Part shown: one piece after another, positions 34,871 to 45,878 of the stretch
Layout: each line of letters begins with the position of its first letter
How positions within the stretch are numbered: the first letter of the stretch is position 1
Source of the DNA: Glandiceps talaboti
Taxonomy: Eukaryota; Hemichordata; Enteropneusta; Spengelidae
Reading direction: 5' to 3'
Assembly (NCBI RefSeq): GCF_964340395.1
Contig: NC_135565.1
Span: 19,888,709-19,952,708 of the forward strand
DNA: 64,000 nt
The notes under the pieces: model-generated
Database searches by the model: none
What the model was told of the DNA's origin: nothing
The model's input: the letters and a program-made list of their open reading frames with translations, nothing else
Program-made: the position numbers and the translations under genes

Positions 34871-37800
34871 GTGTCAAGTTCATCTGTGTATGTGATGGAT
34901 GGTAGTTGATACAGCATATTGTCAAGTTCATCTGTGTATGTGATGGATTGTATCTGATACAACATTGTATCAAGTTCATCTGTGTATGTAATTGATGGTA
35001 TCTGATACAGCATTGTGTCAAGTTCATCTGTGTGTGTGATGGATGGTATCTGATACAGCATAGTGTCATGTTCATCTGTGTATGTGATGGATGGTATATA
35101 ATAAAGCATTGTGTCAAGGTCATCTTTGTATGTAATGGTTGGTATCTGATACAGCATAGTGTCAAGTTCATCTGTGTATGTGATGGATGGTATCTGATAC
35201 AGCATTGTGTCAAGTTCATCTGTGTATGCGATGGATGGTATCTGGTACAGCATTGTGTCAAGTTCATCTGTGTATGTGATGGATGGTATCTGGTACAGCA
35301 TTGTGTCAAGTTCATCTGTGTATGTAATTGATGGTATCTGATACAGCATTGTGTCAAGTTCATCTGTGTATGTAATTGATGGTATCTGATACAGCATTGT
35401 GTCAAGTTCATCTGTGTATGTAATTGATGGTATCTGGTACAGCATTGTGTCAAGGTCATCTTTGTATGTAATGGTTGGTATCTGATACAGCATAGTGTCA
35501 AGTTCATCTGTGTATGTGATGGATGGTATCTGATACAGCATTGTGTCAAGTTCATCTGTGTATGCGATGGATGGTATCTGGTACAGCATTGTGTCAAGTT
35601 CATCTGTGTATGTGATGGATGGTATCTGGTACAGCATTGTGTCAAGTTCATCTGTGTATGTAATTGATGGTATCTGATACAGCATTGTGTCAAGTTCATC
35701 TGTGTATGTAATTGATGGTATCTGATACAGCATTGTGTCAAGTTCATCTGTGTATGTAATTGATGGTATCTGGTACAGCATTGTGTCAAGGTCATCTTTG
35801 TATGTAATGGTTGGTATCTGATACAGCATAGTGTCAAGTTCATCTGTGTATGTGATGGATGGTATCTGATACAGCATTGTGTCAAATTCATCTGTGTATG
35901 TGATGGATGGTATCTGGTACAGCATTGTGTCAAGTTCATCTGTGTATGTGATGGATGGTATCTGGTACAGCATTGTGTCAAGTTCATCTGTGTATGTAAT
36001 TGATGGTATCTGATACAGCATTGTCTCAAGTTCATCTGTGTATGTGATGGATGGTATCTGATACAGCATATAGTGTCAAGTTCATCTGTGTATGTGATGG
36101 ATGGTATATAATAAAGCATTGTGTCAAGTTCATCTGTGTATGTAATGGATGGTATCTGATACAGCATTGTGTCAAGTTCATCTGTGTATGTGATGGATGG
36201 TATCTGATACAGCATAGTGTCAAGTTCATCTGTGCATGTAATGGATGGTATCTGATACAGTATAGTGTCAAGTTCATCTGTGTATGTGATGGATGGTATC
36301 TGATACAGCATAGTGTCAAGTTCATCTGTATGTGATGTATGGTATCTGATACAGCATAGTGTGAAGTTCATGTGTGTATGTGATGGATGGTATCTGGTAC
36401 AGCATTGTGTCAAGTTCATCTGTGTATGTGATGTATGGTATCTGATACAGCATAGTGTCAAGTTCATCTGTATGTGATGTATGGTATCTGATACAGCATT
36501 GTGTCAAGTTCATCTGTGTATGTGATGGATGGTATCTGATACAGCATTGTGTCAAGTTCATCTGTGTATGTGATGGATGGTATCTGATACAGCATTGTGT
36601 CAAGTTCATCTGTGTATGTGATGGATGGTATCTGATACAGCATTGTGTCAAGTTCATCTGTGTATGCGATGGATGGTATCTGATACAGCATTGTGTCAAG
36701 TTCATCTGTGTATGCGATGGATGGTATCTGATACAACATTGTATCAAGTTCATCTGTGTATGTAATTGATGGTATCTGATACAGCATTGTGTCAAGTTCA
36801 TCTGTGTGTGTGATGGATGGTATCTGATACAGCATAGTGTCATGTTCATCTGTGTATGTGATGGATGGTATATAATAAAGCATTGTGTCAAGGTCATCTT
36901 TGTATGTGATGGATGGTATCTGATACAGCATTGTGTCAAGTTCATCTGTGTATGCGATGGATGGTATCTGGTACAGCATTGTGTCAAGTTCATCTGTGTA
37001 TGTGATGGATGGTATCTGGTACAGCATTGTGTCAAGTTCATCTGTGTATGTAATTGATGGTATCTGATACAGCATTGTGTCAAGTTCATCTGTGTATGTA
37101 ATTGATGGTATCTGGTACAGCATTGTGTCAAGGTCATCTTTGTATGTAATGGATGGTATCTGGTACAGCATTGTGTCAAGTTCATCTGTGTATGTAATTG
37201 ATGGTATCTGATACAGCATTGTCTCAAGTTCATCTGTGTATGTGATGGATGGTATCTGATACAGCATAGTGTCAAGTTCATCTGTGTATGTGATGGATGG
37301 TATATAATAAAGCATTGTGTCAAGTTCATCTGTGTATGTGATGGATGGTATCTGATACAGCATAGTGTCAAGTTCATCTGTGCATGTAATGGATGGTATC
37401 TGATACAGTATAGTGTCAAGTTCATCTGTGTATGTGATGGATGGTATCTGATACAGCATAGTGTCAAGTTCATCTGTATGTGATGTATGGTATCTGATAC
37501 AGCATAGTGTGAAGTTCATGTGTGTATGTGATGGATGGTATCTGGTACAGCATTGTGTCAAGTTCATCTGTGTATGTGATGTATGGTATCTGATACAGCA
37601 TAGTGTCAAGTTCATCTGTATGTGATGTATGGTATCTGATACAGCATTGTGTCAAGTTCATCTGTGTATGTGATGGATAGTATATGATACAGCAGTGTCA
37701 AGTTCATCTGTGTATGTGATGAGTGGTATCTGATACAGCATAGTGTCAAGTTCATCTGTGTATGTGATGGATGGTATCTGATACAGCATTGTGTCAAGTT

Positions 37801-39601
37801 CATCTGTGTATGTGATGGATGGTATCTGATACAGCATTGTGTCAAGTTCATCTGTGTATGCGATGGATGGTATCTGATACAGCATTGTGTCAAGTTCATC
37901 TGTGTATGTGATGGATGGTATCTGATACAGCAGTGTCAAGTTCATCTGTGTATGCGATGGATGGTATCTGATACAGCATTGTGTCAAGTTCATCTGTGTA
38001 TGCGATGGATGGTATCTGATACAGCATTGTGTCAAGTTCATCTGTGTATGCGATGGATGGTATCTGATACAACATTGTATCAAGTTCATCTGTGTATGTA
38101 ATTGATGGTATCTGATACAGCATCGTGTCAAGTTCATCTGTGTGTGTGTGATGGATGGTATCTGATACAGCATAGTGTCATGTTCATCTGTGTATGTGAT
38201 GGATGGTATATAATAAAGCATTGTGTCAAGGTCATCTTTGTATGTAATGGTTGGTATCTGATACAGCATAGTGTGAAGTTCATGTGTGTATGTGATGGAT
38301 GGTATCTGGTACAGCATTGTGTCAAGTTCATCTGTGTATGTGATGTATGGTATCTGATACAGCATAGTGTCAAGTTCATCTGTATGTGATGTATGGTATC
38401 TGATACAGCATTGTGTCAAGTTCATCTGTGTATGTGATGGATAGTATATGATACAGCAGTGTCAAGTTCATCTGTGTATGTGATGAGTGGTATCTGATAC
38501 AGCATAGTGTCAAGTTCATCTGTGTATGTGATGGATGGTATCTGATACAGCATTGTGTCAAGTTCATCTGTGTATGTGATGGATGGTATCTGATACAGCA
38601 TTGTGTCAAGTTCATCTGTGTATGCGATGGATGGTATCTGATACAGCATTGTGTCAAGTTCATCTGTGTATGTGATGGATGGTATCTGATACAGCAGTGT
38701 CAAGTTCATCTGTGTATGCGATGGATGGTATCTGATACAACATTGTGTCAAGTTCATCTGTGTATGTGATGGATGGTATCTGATACATCAGTGTCAAGTT
38801 CATCTGTGTATGCGATGGATGGTATCTGATACAACATTGTGTCAAGTTCATCTGTGTATGTGATGGATGGTATCTGATACAGCATAGTGTCATGTTCATC
38901 TGTGTATGTGATGGATGGTATATAATAAAGCATTGTGTCAAGGTCATCTTTGTATGTAATGGTTGGTATCTGATACAGCATAGTGTGAAGTTCATGTGTG
39001 TATGTGATGGATGGTATCTGGTACAGCATTGTGTCAAGTTCATCTGTGTATGTGATGTATGGTATCTGATACAGCATAGTGTCAAGTTCATCTGTATGTG
39101 ATGTATGGTATCTGATACAGCATTGTGTCAAGTTCATCTGTGTATGTGATGGATAGTATATGATACAGCAGTGTCAAGTTCATCTGTGTATGTGATGAGT
39201 GGTATCTGATACAGCATAGTGTCAAGTTCATCTGTGTATGTGATGGATGGTATCTGATACAGCATTGTGTCAAGTTCATCTGTGTATGTGATGGATGGTA
39301 TCCGATACAGCATTGTGTCAAGTTCATCTGTGTATGCGATGGATGGTATCTGATACAGCATTGTGTCAAGTTCATCTGTGTATGTGATGGATGGTATCTG
39401 ATACAGCAGTGTCAAGTTCATCTGTGTATGCGATGGATGGTATCTGATACAACATTGTGTCAAGTTCATCTGTGTATGTGATGGATGGTATCTGATACAG
39501 CATCGTGTCAAGTTCATCTGTGTATGCGATGGATTGTATCTGATGCAGCATTGTGTCAAGTTCATCTGTGTATGTGATGGATGGTATCTGATACATCATA
39601 G
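34871..39601. repeat. 48-bp minisatellite array, ~99 units
   Basis: The plus-strand unit is GTGTCAAGTTCATCTGTG, TATGTGATGGATGGTATC, TGATACAGCATT. Most units are 48 bp, with occasional 45-, 46- and 50-bp variants. Higher-order structure is clear: the variant unit starting GTGTCAAGGTC recurs at 35111, 35447 and 35783 (7 x 48 = 336 bp, the first two blocks matching unit by unit), and 712- and 764-bp blocks repeat between 37.6 and 39.4 kb. Because 48 is a multiple of three, two minus-strand frames and one plus-strand frame stay open for hundreds of codons, one with period MLYQIPSITYTDELDT. Units of 46 and 50 bp break all of them, so I annotate it as a repeat, not a gene. Confidence 0.96.
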
Positions 39602-40037
39602 TGTGCATGTTGAAAATAAAACTGTAGTAGTAGCAAAATGCTAGATTGATATGATTTCATTATCACATATTTGCTATGATGGGATTGTACTCTTCTAGAA
39701 AAAGATAATACATGTACATTTGAAACTGACAAAGATTGAGAAATTATACCACATCAACACCAGTATGATTGTGTTCCTTTTACCTGGATGATTATAATAT
39801 TTCCTAATACATGTATTATAGGTATAGGTATTCTGTATACTACATTTTAATGATGGCAACATTTTATGAAATTAATCTTTGAGGTGAATAATTTTTTATT
39901 TGAACACTAACCAGAAGATCTAGAGTCAGTAGGAGGAATTTACTAAAAACACTAAATATACACTTGTGTACCAACTTGTCCGTCTGTGTTTCCATATTTG
40001 AATGTAACATTTTAAACTTTGGTTGCATCAATGACAT

Positions 40038-40046
40038 TGTTTGATT
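40038..40046. repeat. Target-site duplication, left copy (TGTTTGATT)
   Basis: Exact 9-bp match to 40307-40315, abutting the left end of the MITE. Confidence 0.85.
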
Positions 40047-40306
40047 TAGACTCTCACAGTCCTCGGAGCTTCATAAAGCTAAAACTTGGGTTGTTTGTAT
40101 GTACCGATATCAAGCTAGCCTGGCGCTTCGCGTTAACACAGGGCGTCGCACTGACACGTACGTACACATCAACGAAAGGTTAGCCCAATGTGATCGATGA
40201 GGGCGCACAGTTGCAGGGATATTCGAGTAAAATTGTGCAGTAGATATCGGTACATACAAAACAACCCAAGTTTTAGTTTTGCGATGCTCCGAGGACTGAG
40301 AAAGTA
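40047..40306. mobile_element. Mutator-like MITE, 260 bp, 9-bp TSD
   Basis: Terminal inverted repeats of ~65 bp share CAGTCCTCGGAGC, CTAAAACTTGGGTTGTTT and GTATGTACCGATATC in inverted orientation (40047-40112 and ~40243-40306). The 9-base TGTTTGATT sits directly outside both ends. Nine-base duplications are typical of Mutator-like elements. The interior is GC-richer (tggcgcttcgcg, ggcgtcgcac) than the surroundings and encodes nothing recognisable, so it is non-autonomous. Confidence 0.83.
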
Positions 40307-40315
40307 TGTTTGATT
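40307..40315. repeat. Target-site duplication, right copy (TGTTTGATT)
   Basis: Partner of 40038-40046, directly after the right terminal inverted repeat. Confidence 0.85.
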
Positions 40316-41368
40316 CAGCATAGTGTTGATATTGTGTGTATGATATGGTAGACATGGCAACCGAATTTATATTGTCACTATGTATCCAAGGTGTAGAAAC
40401 TATACGAGACAGTACAACTATTTGCATGATTCCTTAATGGAATGCGGTCTCATGGCCTGCCTTTACTGAATTCTTTTGCTTAGCCCCCCCCCCCAACTTG
40501 CACCGAATTTAGTTTTTTAGACAAATATGTGATACTTCAATCATGACTTGGATTTTACTGTATGTGACAGATGCACATATCACTTAATTTTGTTACCTTG
40601 AAGCATATACTAGTATATAAAAATGGTGGCCATATTGTTAATAAGGTCTAAATAAAAAAGATTGTGTGTTCCGGTTACCTGACCCTCACCTAGTTTTTTC
40701 ACTGCCGACCCTAAACTTTTTTTTCTTACATATTCGAGAAAAAAATATTAAAATCGCAAATATTGTGAAGTCTAGCCAGAAATAGTGGATGTGGAAATTG
40801 AGACCAACTTAATAACATGGAGACCATTTGGAAAACAAATTGAATATAACTACCTGAAACTAGACACTCGCACATGAAACAAATATATAATAAAAAGCTA
40901 CCCTCATATTCTAAAATTGAGCTTAATCGGAACCACACAATTTTTTTCATTAGGCCTAACAACCACATTCTGGTTCTTATCTTCAAGTTTGATACATACA
41001 AACTCATACACCATTATGTGTAGACCACAACAATGATAAGCTTTCTAATGTGACCTTTGACCCTGGAGAATTCAAGTCGAAATAATTCGATTTTGCTTTC
41101 CTATGAAAAGTCAAGAAGCTGAATGCACAGAATACGTATAAGTGTTGGCATTTATATTATCAAAGGTAAGCTTCTTCTTATACCTTTGACTTTGACCTCT
41201 ATTTTCAAGGTCATGTAGCAAATTGGTTAATACATTATGAAGTTTTGTACGTAGAGAATATTGGACGATTGGTGGTGGTGGGGTGGGGGAATACCCCAGG
41301 TGCAGTCAACGGAGCTGTTGTGAGAGGGCAATTTTTTTGTTCCATCGTTAGCGGGACCGAGTAAGGGA

Positions 41369-41850
41369 GGATTGCAGCAGGGAAGGCCTGATTTTGATAC
41401 AATGGAACATGGGATGGAGCCCTCAACGACAAGTCTGGGTAACCGAGACTAGTCAGAACGGTAGAGTAAACGTCTAAACGCATGTTTATGTATTGATCTG
41501 TATTATACATTGAAAGGTTACATTCCTTACTGCCATCTAATAATTATAAATAATATTTATTTGAAGACAAAAACACGTCGAGAAAAGACAAACGAGATGG
41601 AAATATACTCGCAGTAACAGCTGATGCATTCTGGGAGATCGGTGAAAGATTTAAGGTACAAGGCCAAGACTTTCCCTGCGAGATGTGAGCTTTGTCAGAG
41701 ATTCGAGTTCATCTAATAATTTAATGTTGAGAAGGAAAGACATACATAATTTATGGACATGGCATCGCAAAGCACATGATTGTTTATAATACGCAGCAGG
41801 ATTGCAGCAGGGAAGGCCTGATTTTGATACAATGGAACATGGGTTGGAGC
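41369..41850. repeat. 53-bp direct repeat pair, 430 bp apart
   Basis: GGATTGCAGCAGGGAAGGCC...GGAACATGGG(A/T)TGGAGC occurs at 41369-41420 and again at 41799-41850, almost identical. The 430-base spacing could be a duplicated segment or the ends of a small inserted element. No open reading frame is shared. Confidence 0.7.
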
Positions 41851-41903
41851 AAAGTAAAGTGTTTCTGTATCTATATACCACAATCGTTTATAACATCCAT
41901 GTC

Positions 41904-42010
41904 AAGTGTAAAAGTATACTGTTTCATTTGCCAATTGACCACATTAAAACGGCTACATGCCAGGCTTGAAAATACTAATAAACCAATTGAAATAGTATAC
42001 TTTTACACTT
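41904..42010. repeat. Inverted repeat, 17-bp perfect core
   Basis: AAGTGTAAAAGTATACT (41904-41920) is perfectly inverted at 41994-42010, and similarity extends inward (TTTCATTTGCCAATTG versus CAATTGAAA). It is probably a small foldback or MITE remnant. Confidence 0.65.
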
Positions 42011-42116
42011 ATGCATGCTATGAACGAATGTAGCACATATAGAAAGTGCTCTACTTCTGTGTTACCCGTTGTATGTCATTGGACTTTATAATATAGTTGG
42101 TTGAACCATTCACGTT

Positions 42117-42215
42117 ATTTTTGGCCTTGTACCATCAGTCCACTCTAATATTTTGGCCATGTTCCATCAGTCCACTCTAATATTTTTGGCCATGTACCAT
42201 CAGTCCATTCTAATA
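42117..42215 (+). repeat. ~33-bp minisatellite, 3 copies
   Basis: The unit TTGGCC(A/T)TGT(A/T)CCATCAG...TCTAATAT starts at 42121, 42153 and 42186. The last unit runs into GATGGTACAACATGGTAC, which is partly complementary to the repeat. Confidence 0.85.
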
Positions 42216-43331
42216 TCGATGGTACAACATGGTACATTATACTACAATAATAACACCACTAGCACTGTAAAAAGATAGAGTTATTTATCCGAGGCAAAGT
42301 GCATTTGAGACTACGGGTAGGTTTTATCATATGGACAACTAGTTAGAAGTACAAAGTCGCGAAATTTACGCGAAACAGTTCTTCCAATGAATGTGCTACA
42401 TGATCTCAAAATCGTTCTCTCCCTGCCTAATTATGCCCCACATAAGCACAGGGAACGCAAGCTCAGTTTGATATAATGCGTGTGCTATGCTGTGATCGCT
42501 GTCGCTGAAAGTGTTATAGCGCCCTCTCGTGACTACATCAGACGGCAGCTCATTTGCAAAATGGAATCCGTTGAGTGATGAACGCACTCAGTGTTTCCTA
42601 GTTTTATTATCAAATTACAGCCGTCGAGTGACATCCAAATGAAATCAACTTTACACAACATAATCAACTAACATCAAAGAATGTACAGGTAAAGTTTTAT
42701 AATTATTCTGCACACACAAGTAGTTTTATGGCCAATATGAAATTCTGAGATGGAAATAGCATATGTTGAAGTCCGGACGTCATGACCGGTTTACATCTGT
42801 TATTTCAAAAATACTCAAATTATGTCACAAAATATTCTTGGATTTATCCAAAAATGTTTTAGTGTACATCAGTAAATGTAGCGACACCTGTGTAGTGTCA
42901 TTTCCAGTCATAATTTTTATCAGAAAGTGTGAAAATAAATAAATACTTGATCAGTCTAATGGTAATGGCTGTCGTATCGTAACGACGCGGTAAATACAAA
43001 TTGTGACGTCACAACTTTCAACATATGAAAAATCCAATATTCCTCTACTTCTGCACCAAAACATTCTCCAAAATGTTTACAAATATCATAAGAAACATCA
43101 CAAAAAATAGCGACACACATGTAGAGTGTTTTTTATTCACAAAAAATTCTCAAAATATGCAAACTAGAGAATATTTTTGTGCAGAGAATGTTGTTTACAA
43201 GATTAAAGTGTTGTTGACATCACATCTCTTTATTATCCTATATTCAATAAAATTCTCTGAGAATTTCACTAAAAATAATAAAATAAATTTTTTTCTTGTA
43301 AAATATACACCGTAGTGTAAAGTAGATTTCT

Positions 43332-44146
43332 TTATTTGGTGTAAACTCTGACATGGTTGTAGCCTTGGTGTGAAACTATAATCTTAGGCTGTCCATACTT
43401 ACTAACAGCAATGAAACCCCAGTCTACGTAATCTCTAATTCTTTCAACTACTTCTCCATTCTTTGTATATTTCACAATCCACCCCCAACCTGACCCCCTA
43501 GTGTACTGAATATTATAAACATTGTCCCATAAATCTACACTTAGCCCATAGGGTCTCCACACATCACTACACATTGTGAACAGATATTGTAATTGTTTAC
43601 CAAACACTTTGATGCTACCATCATCAACACTTCTGCCCTGGTCAGAGACAATAACATTGTTATCACTATTGACCACAACAAACTTAGGGTCATAGAGTAG
43701 ACTTGGCTGGACATGACCTCCAACCTCTGCTACACTTTCACCATTCATGTCATACTTGACCACTCTGTGACCTTTCTCATCGGTGACAACAAATCCTTCA
43801 TCCAGTAAAGCAATTGCTCTTGGTTTAATGTCATCATTTTGACAAAATGTTTTAGTAGTTTTAGAAGATTTGTCAAACATGACGACTTGGTCATTACCAG
43901 AATCTGTCATGAAATAATTATTGCTTGTTGTCACGGCAACATCATAAGGTTTGAATTTATTAGGAAAATGACCATCAAATCTAATCTCTGAGTCAAGTTT
44001 ATAAGTTGATTTCAAGGTAAGTACACTATTGTTGCCTTCATCTGCCATGACCACTTGACCAAGGTGATTTGTGGTCACTCCTTGCACATGTTTAAACTTT
44101 ACTGGACCACTTTTACCATCCAGTGTCTTGGTCACTTTCCACTGAC
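43332..44146 (-). CDS. TRIM-type NHL-repeat protein, terminal exon
   Basis: This 815-base exon starts after an acceptor (TTTACATTACAG, minus strand) at 44147 and ends at a TAA at 43332-43334. It enters in phase 1, so at least one upstream exon is expected. The 270 complete codons encode six NHL blades with the recurring pattern of (P)xGhxV, a mid-blade D/N, hhVSD/hhTDxGN and hhxhhD: for example VQGVTTNHLGQVVMADEGNN, YDVAVTTSNNYFMTDSGNDQ and PKFVVVNSDNNVIVSDQGRS. Six blades make one complete beta-propeller, the C-terminal module of TRIM2/TRIM3/TRIM71-like proteins, used to bind RNA or protein. RING, B-box and coiled-coil parts are not in the recognised sequence nearby. An in-frame ATG at 44168 would add 8 residues but lies in the intron. 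An AATAAA overlaps the stop codon. Confidence 0.85.
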
Positions 44147-44161
44147 CTGTAATGTAAACAA

Positions 44162-44174
44162 AGGTCAAAGGTCA
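44162..44174 (+). promoter_or_regulatory. DR1 nuclear-receptor motif
   Basis: AGGTCAAAGGTCA is a perfect direct repeat with one-base spacing, about 16 bases upstream of the NHL exon acceptor. It matches HNF4/RXR-type sites. Activity is not shown. Confidence 0.35.
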
Positions 44175-44328
44175 AACATCAGACTACACATTCAATACAA
44201 TTGGAAAATTAGAATATTTTTCCCTGGAATTGCTATAAATTGCATTTATAATTTTTTTTATGAGGGGAAAATTTAGTTCTGATATGATATGGTGTATGAC
44301 AATTTTTTTAAAGTCAAATCTTGAATTT

Positions 44329-45028
44329 CCATGGCAACCATCCACAGAAAATAAACATTTAATATTCATAAAAATTAAGTTTGTAATACTATTACAGGCA
44401 ATTTTCTGAATTTATGGGATGTTTTGTTTATTTATACAACTATTTAACAAAAACTTCAAAATTGAATTTATATGATGAAGACATGGTAACCATAGCAACA
44501 ATATATACAAGTTCTGTTCAAAAATTCTTTTTTCTTCATAGTTTTTGTTCTAAGTGTGATAGGGTTTTCAAACTTAAATTTTCTTAACAAGTAGTGATTA
44601 AATACAATTCTTGAAAATATATTTTTAAAAATTATTGGTTACCATGGCAACCTTTTTTATTTCTACATTTCTTTCACACCTGACATCCACATGTACATTA
44701 TGGTGTGGGAAACATTTCCAAAGTATTGCTTTCTTTGGTCATGGTAATAAATGGTGAGTTTGTTAAATGCAGATTTAGGTAAAATTATGTGGTTGCTATG
44801 GTAACCAATTGTGTAGAAATCCATTTTTTATCATTTTATTGCCAGTTTAATTGCCTAATAATTGAATGTTACATATATATAATATAATATTACATAAAAA
44901 TAAATATACACTAAAAAGTAATGTTTTATGTCTGACATTAAATTACAGTGAGAATTTTTTTTTCACACATTTAATATGAATTTGATAATATACGAAATAA
45001 TCATGCAATATACATAACTATAGTAACC
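44329..45028. promoter_or_regulatory. Spaced X-box-like palindromes (RFX type)
   Basis: CCATGGCAACC (44329), ATGGTAACCATAGCAAC (44483), GGTTACCATGGCAACC (44637) and GGTTGCTATGGTAACC (44791) have centres about 155 bases apart. A weaker AACTATAGTAACC lies at 45016. The 44637 and 44791 copies match the RFX consensus palindrome closely. Confidence 0.4.
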
Positions 45029-45338
45029 TAAGTTAGTGTGGATATCAAGTCATTTACACAATTAACATCAAAGTGGTGTGGATAGACAAGTTATTTATAG
45101 TAAAAACCCTTATCACTGTGTTTAGGTTGAATACTACATGAATGTGATGTCAGTATATGCAGTGTCAATGGTCACATGTAATGTCAAAGGTCACCTCTAC
45201 TTGTTCATATGAAGATAGGAGATGTGTTTATTTTTCCCCTCAACCTACTAGAAGAACTTTAGGATTATAAAAATAAATTATGATATATTATACATTATAT
45301 TTTATCTAATGCTGGTGTTCATTTTATTCTTTTTACAG

Positions 45339-45537
45339 ATATTCAGGAGATATTAAAAAAGAAGAATTCCTTCATCCCAGCAATTTATATGTTATGGTTT
45401 AGTATAGTGTCAATAACAAAGAAGTCATTCCTTGGTATTCTTCAATCAAGTCCTATTCTACAACTACTGTGCATACCAATGATGATATCATATCCATCAA
45501 AGATGACAACAAAGATTGGATAAAAGACAAGAACTGA
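45339..45537 (+). pseudogene. Exon-like fragment with internal stop, unrecognised
   Basis: A good acceptor (TTATTCTTTTTACAG) ends at 45338. After it one frame stays open for 65 codons to TGA at 45535-45537, except for a single TAG at 45400-45402. The two parts read YSGDIKKEEFLHPSNLYVMV and, after the stop, YSVNNKEVIPWYSSIKSYS...SIKDDNKDWIKDKN, a hydrophilic, protein-like composition. I do not recognise the family. It could be the terminal exon of an unknown gene ending at the TAG, a decayed exon, or chance. Confidence 0.25.
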
Positions 45538-45878
45538 AGATGAGTCTAGATGACAATACCATGAACTGTATGAGATCATCTAATAATTTACCGTAAGGTA
45601 AACAAACCAAACGGCTCTTTTCAGAGCCAAAACATCCTCCAAAAAGAGATACCATTACCATAGCAATACACAACAGCACAAACTAGATCACATTGTTACC
45701 TCTTCTCTTCTTAAATGTAAAACATTGCATTACAACAGAAAAACAATTATCCCCTAGCTATGTTGTTAAAACGTATACTTAGGTAACAGTAGAATATATA
45801 GACTAAACTTATTTACCATTTTACTATTTGTACCACCAAACTTACATAAGGATACTGGACTTTCTAATTGTATGCTCC

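Larger units (their letters stand above)
39602..43331. other. Intergenic DNA between the 48-bp array and NHL exon
   Basis: No coding region was recognised. It contains a MITE at 40047-40306, a 53-bp direct repeat pair, an inverted repeat near 41.9-42.0 kb, a 33-bp minisatellite, a DR1-like TGACCTTTGACCC at 41051-41063 and a CRE (TGACGTCA) at 43004-43011. AT-rich unremarkable DNA fills the rest. Confidence 0.6.
44147..45878. other. Intron or upstream DNA of the NHL gene
   Basis: AT-rich sequence without a convincing upstream TRIM exon on the minus strand. It holds the DR1 motif, the spaced X-box-like palindromes (44.33-45.02 kb) and an exon-like fragment on the plus strand, listed separately. 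Confidence 0.55.

Noticed and set aside
34851-39608. Minus-strand frames of 383-538 codons and plus-strand frames of ~100 codons in the 48-bp array
   Set aside because: Not annotated as CDS because 46- and 50-bp units shift the frame repeatedly and the frames switch between unrelated peptides. The possible coding origin is kept as a finding instead.
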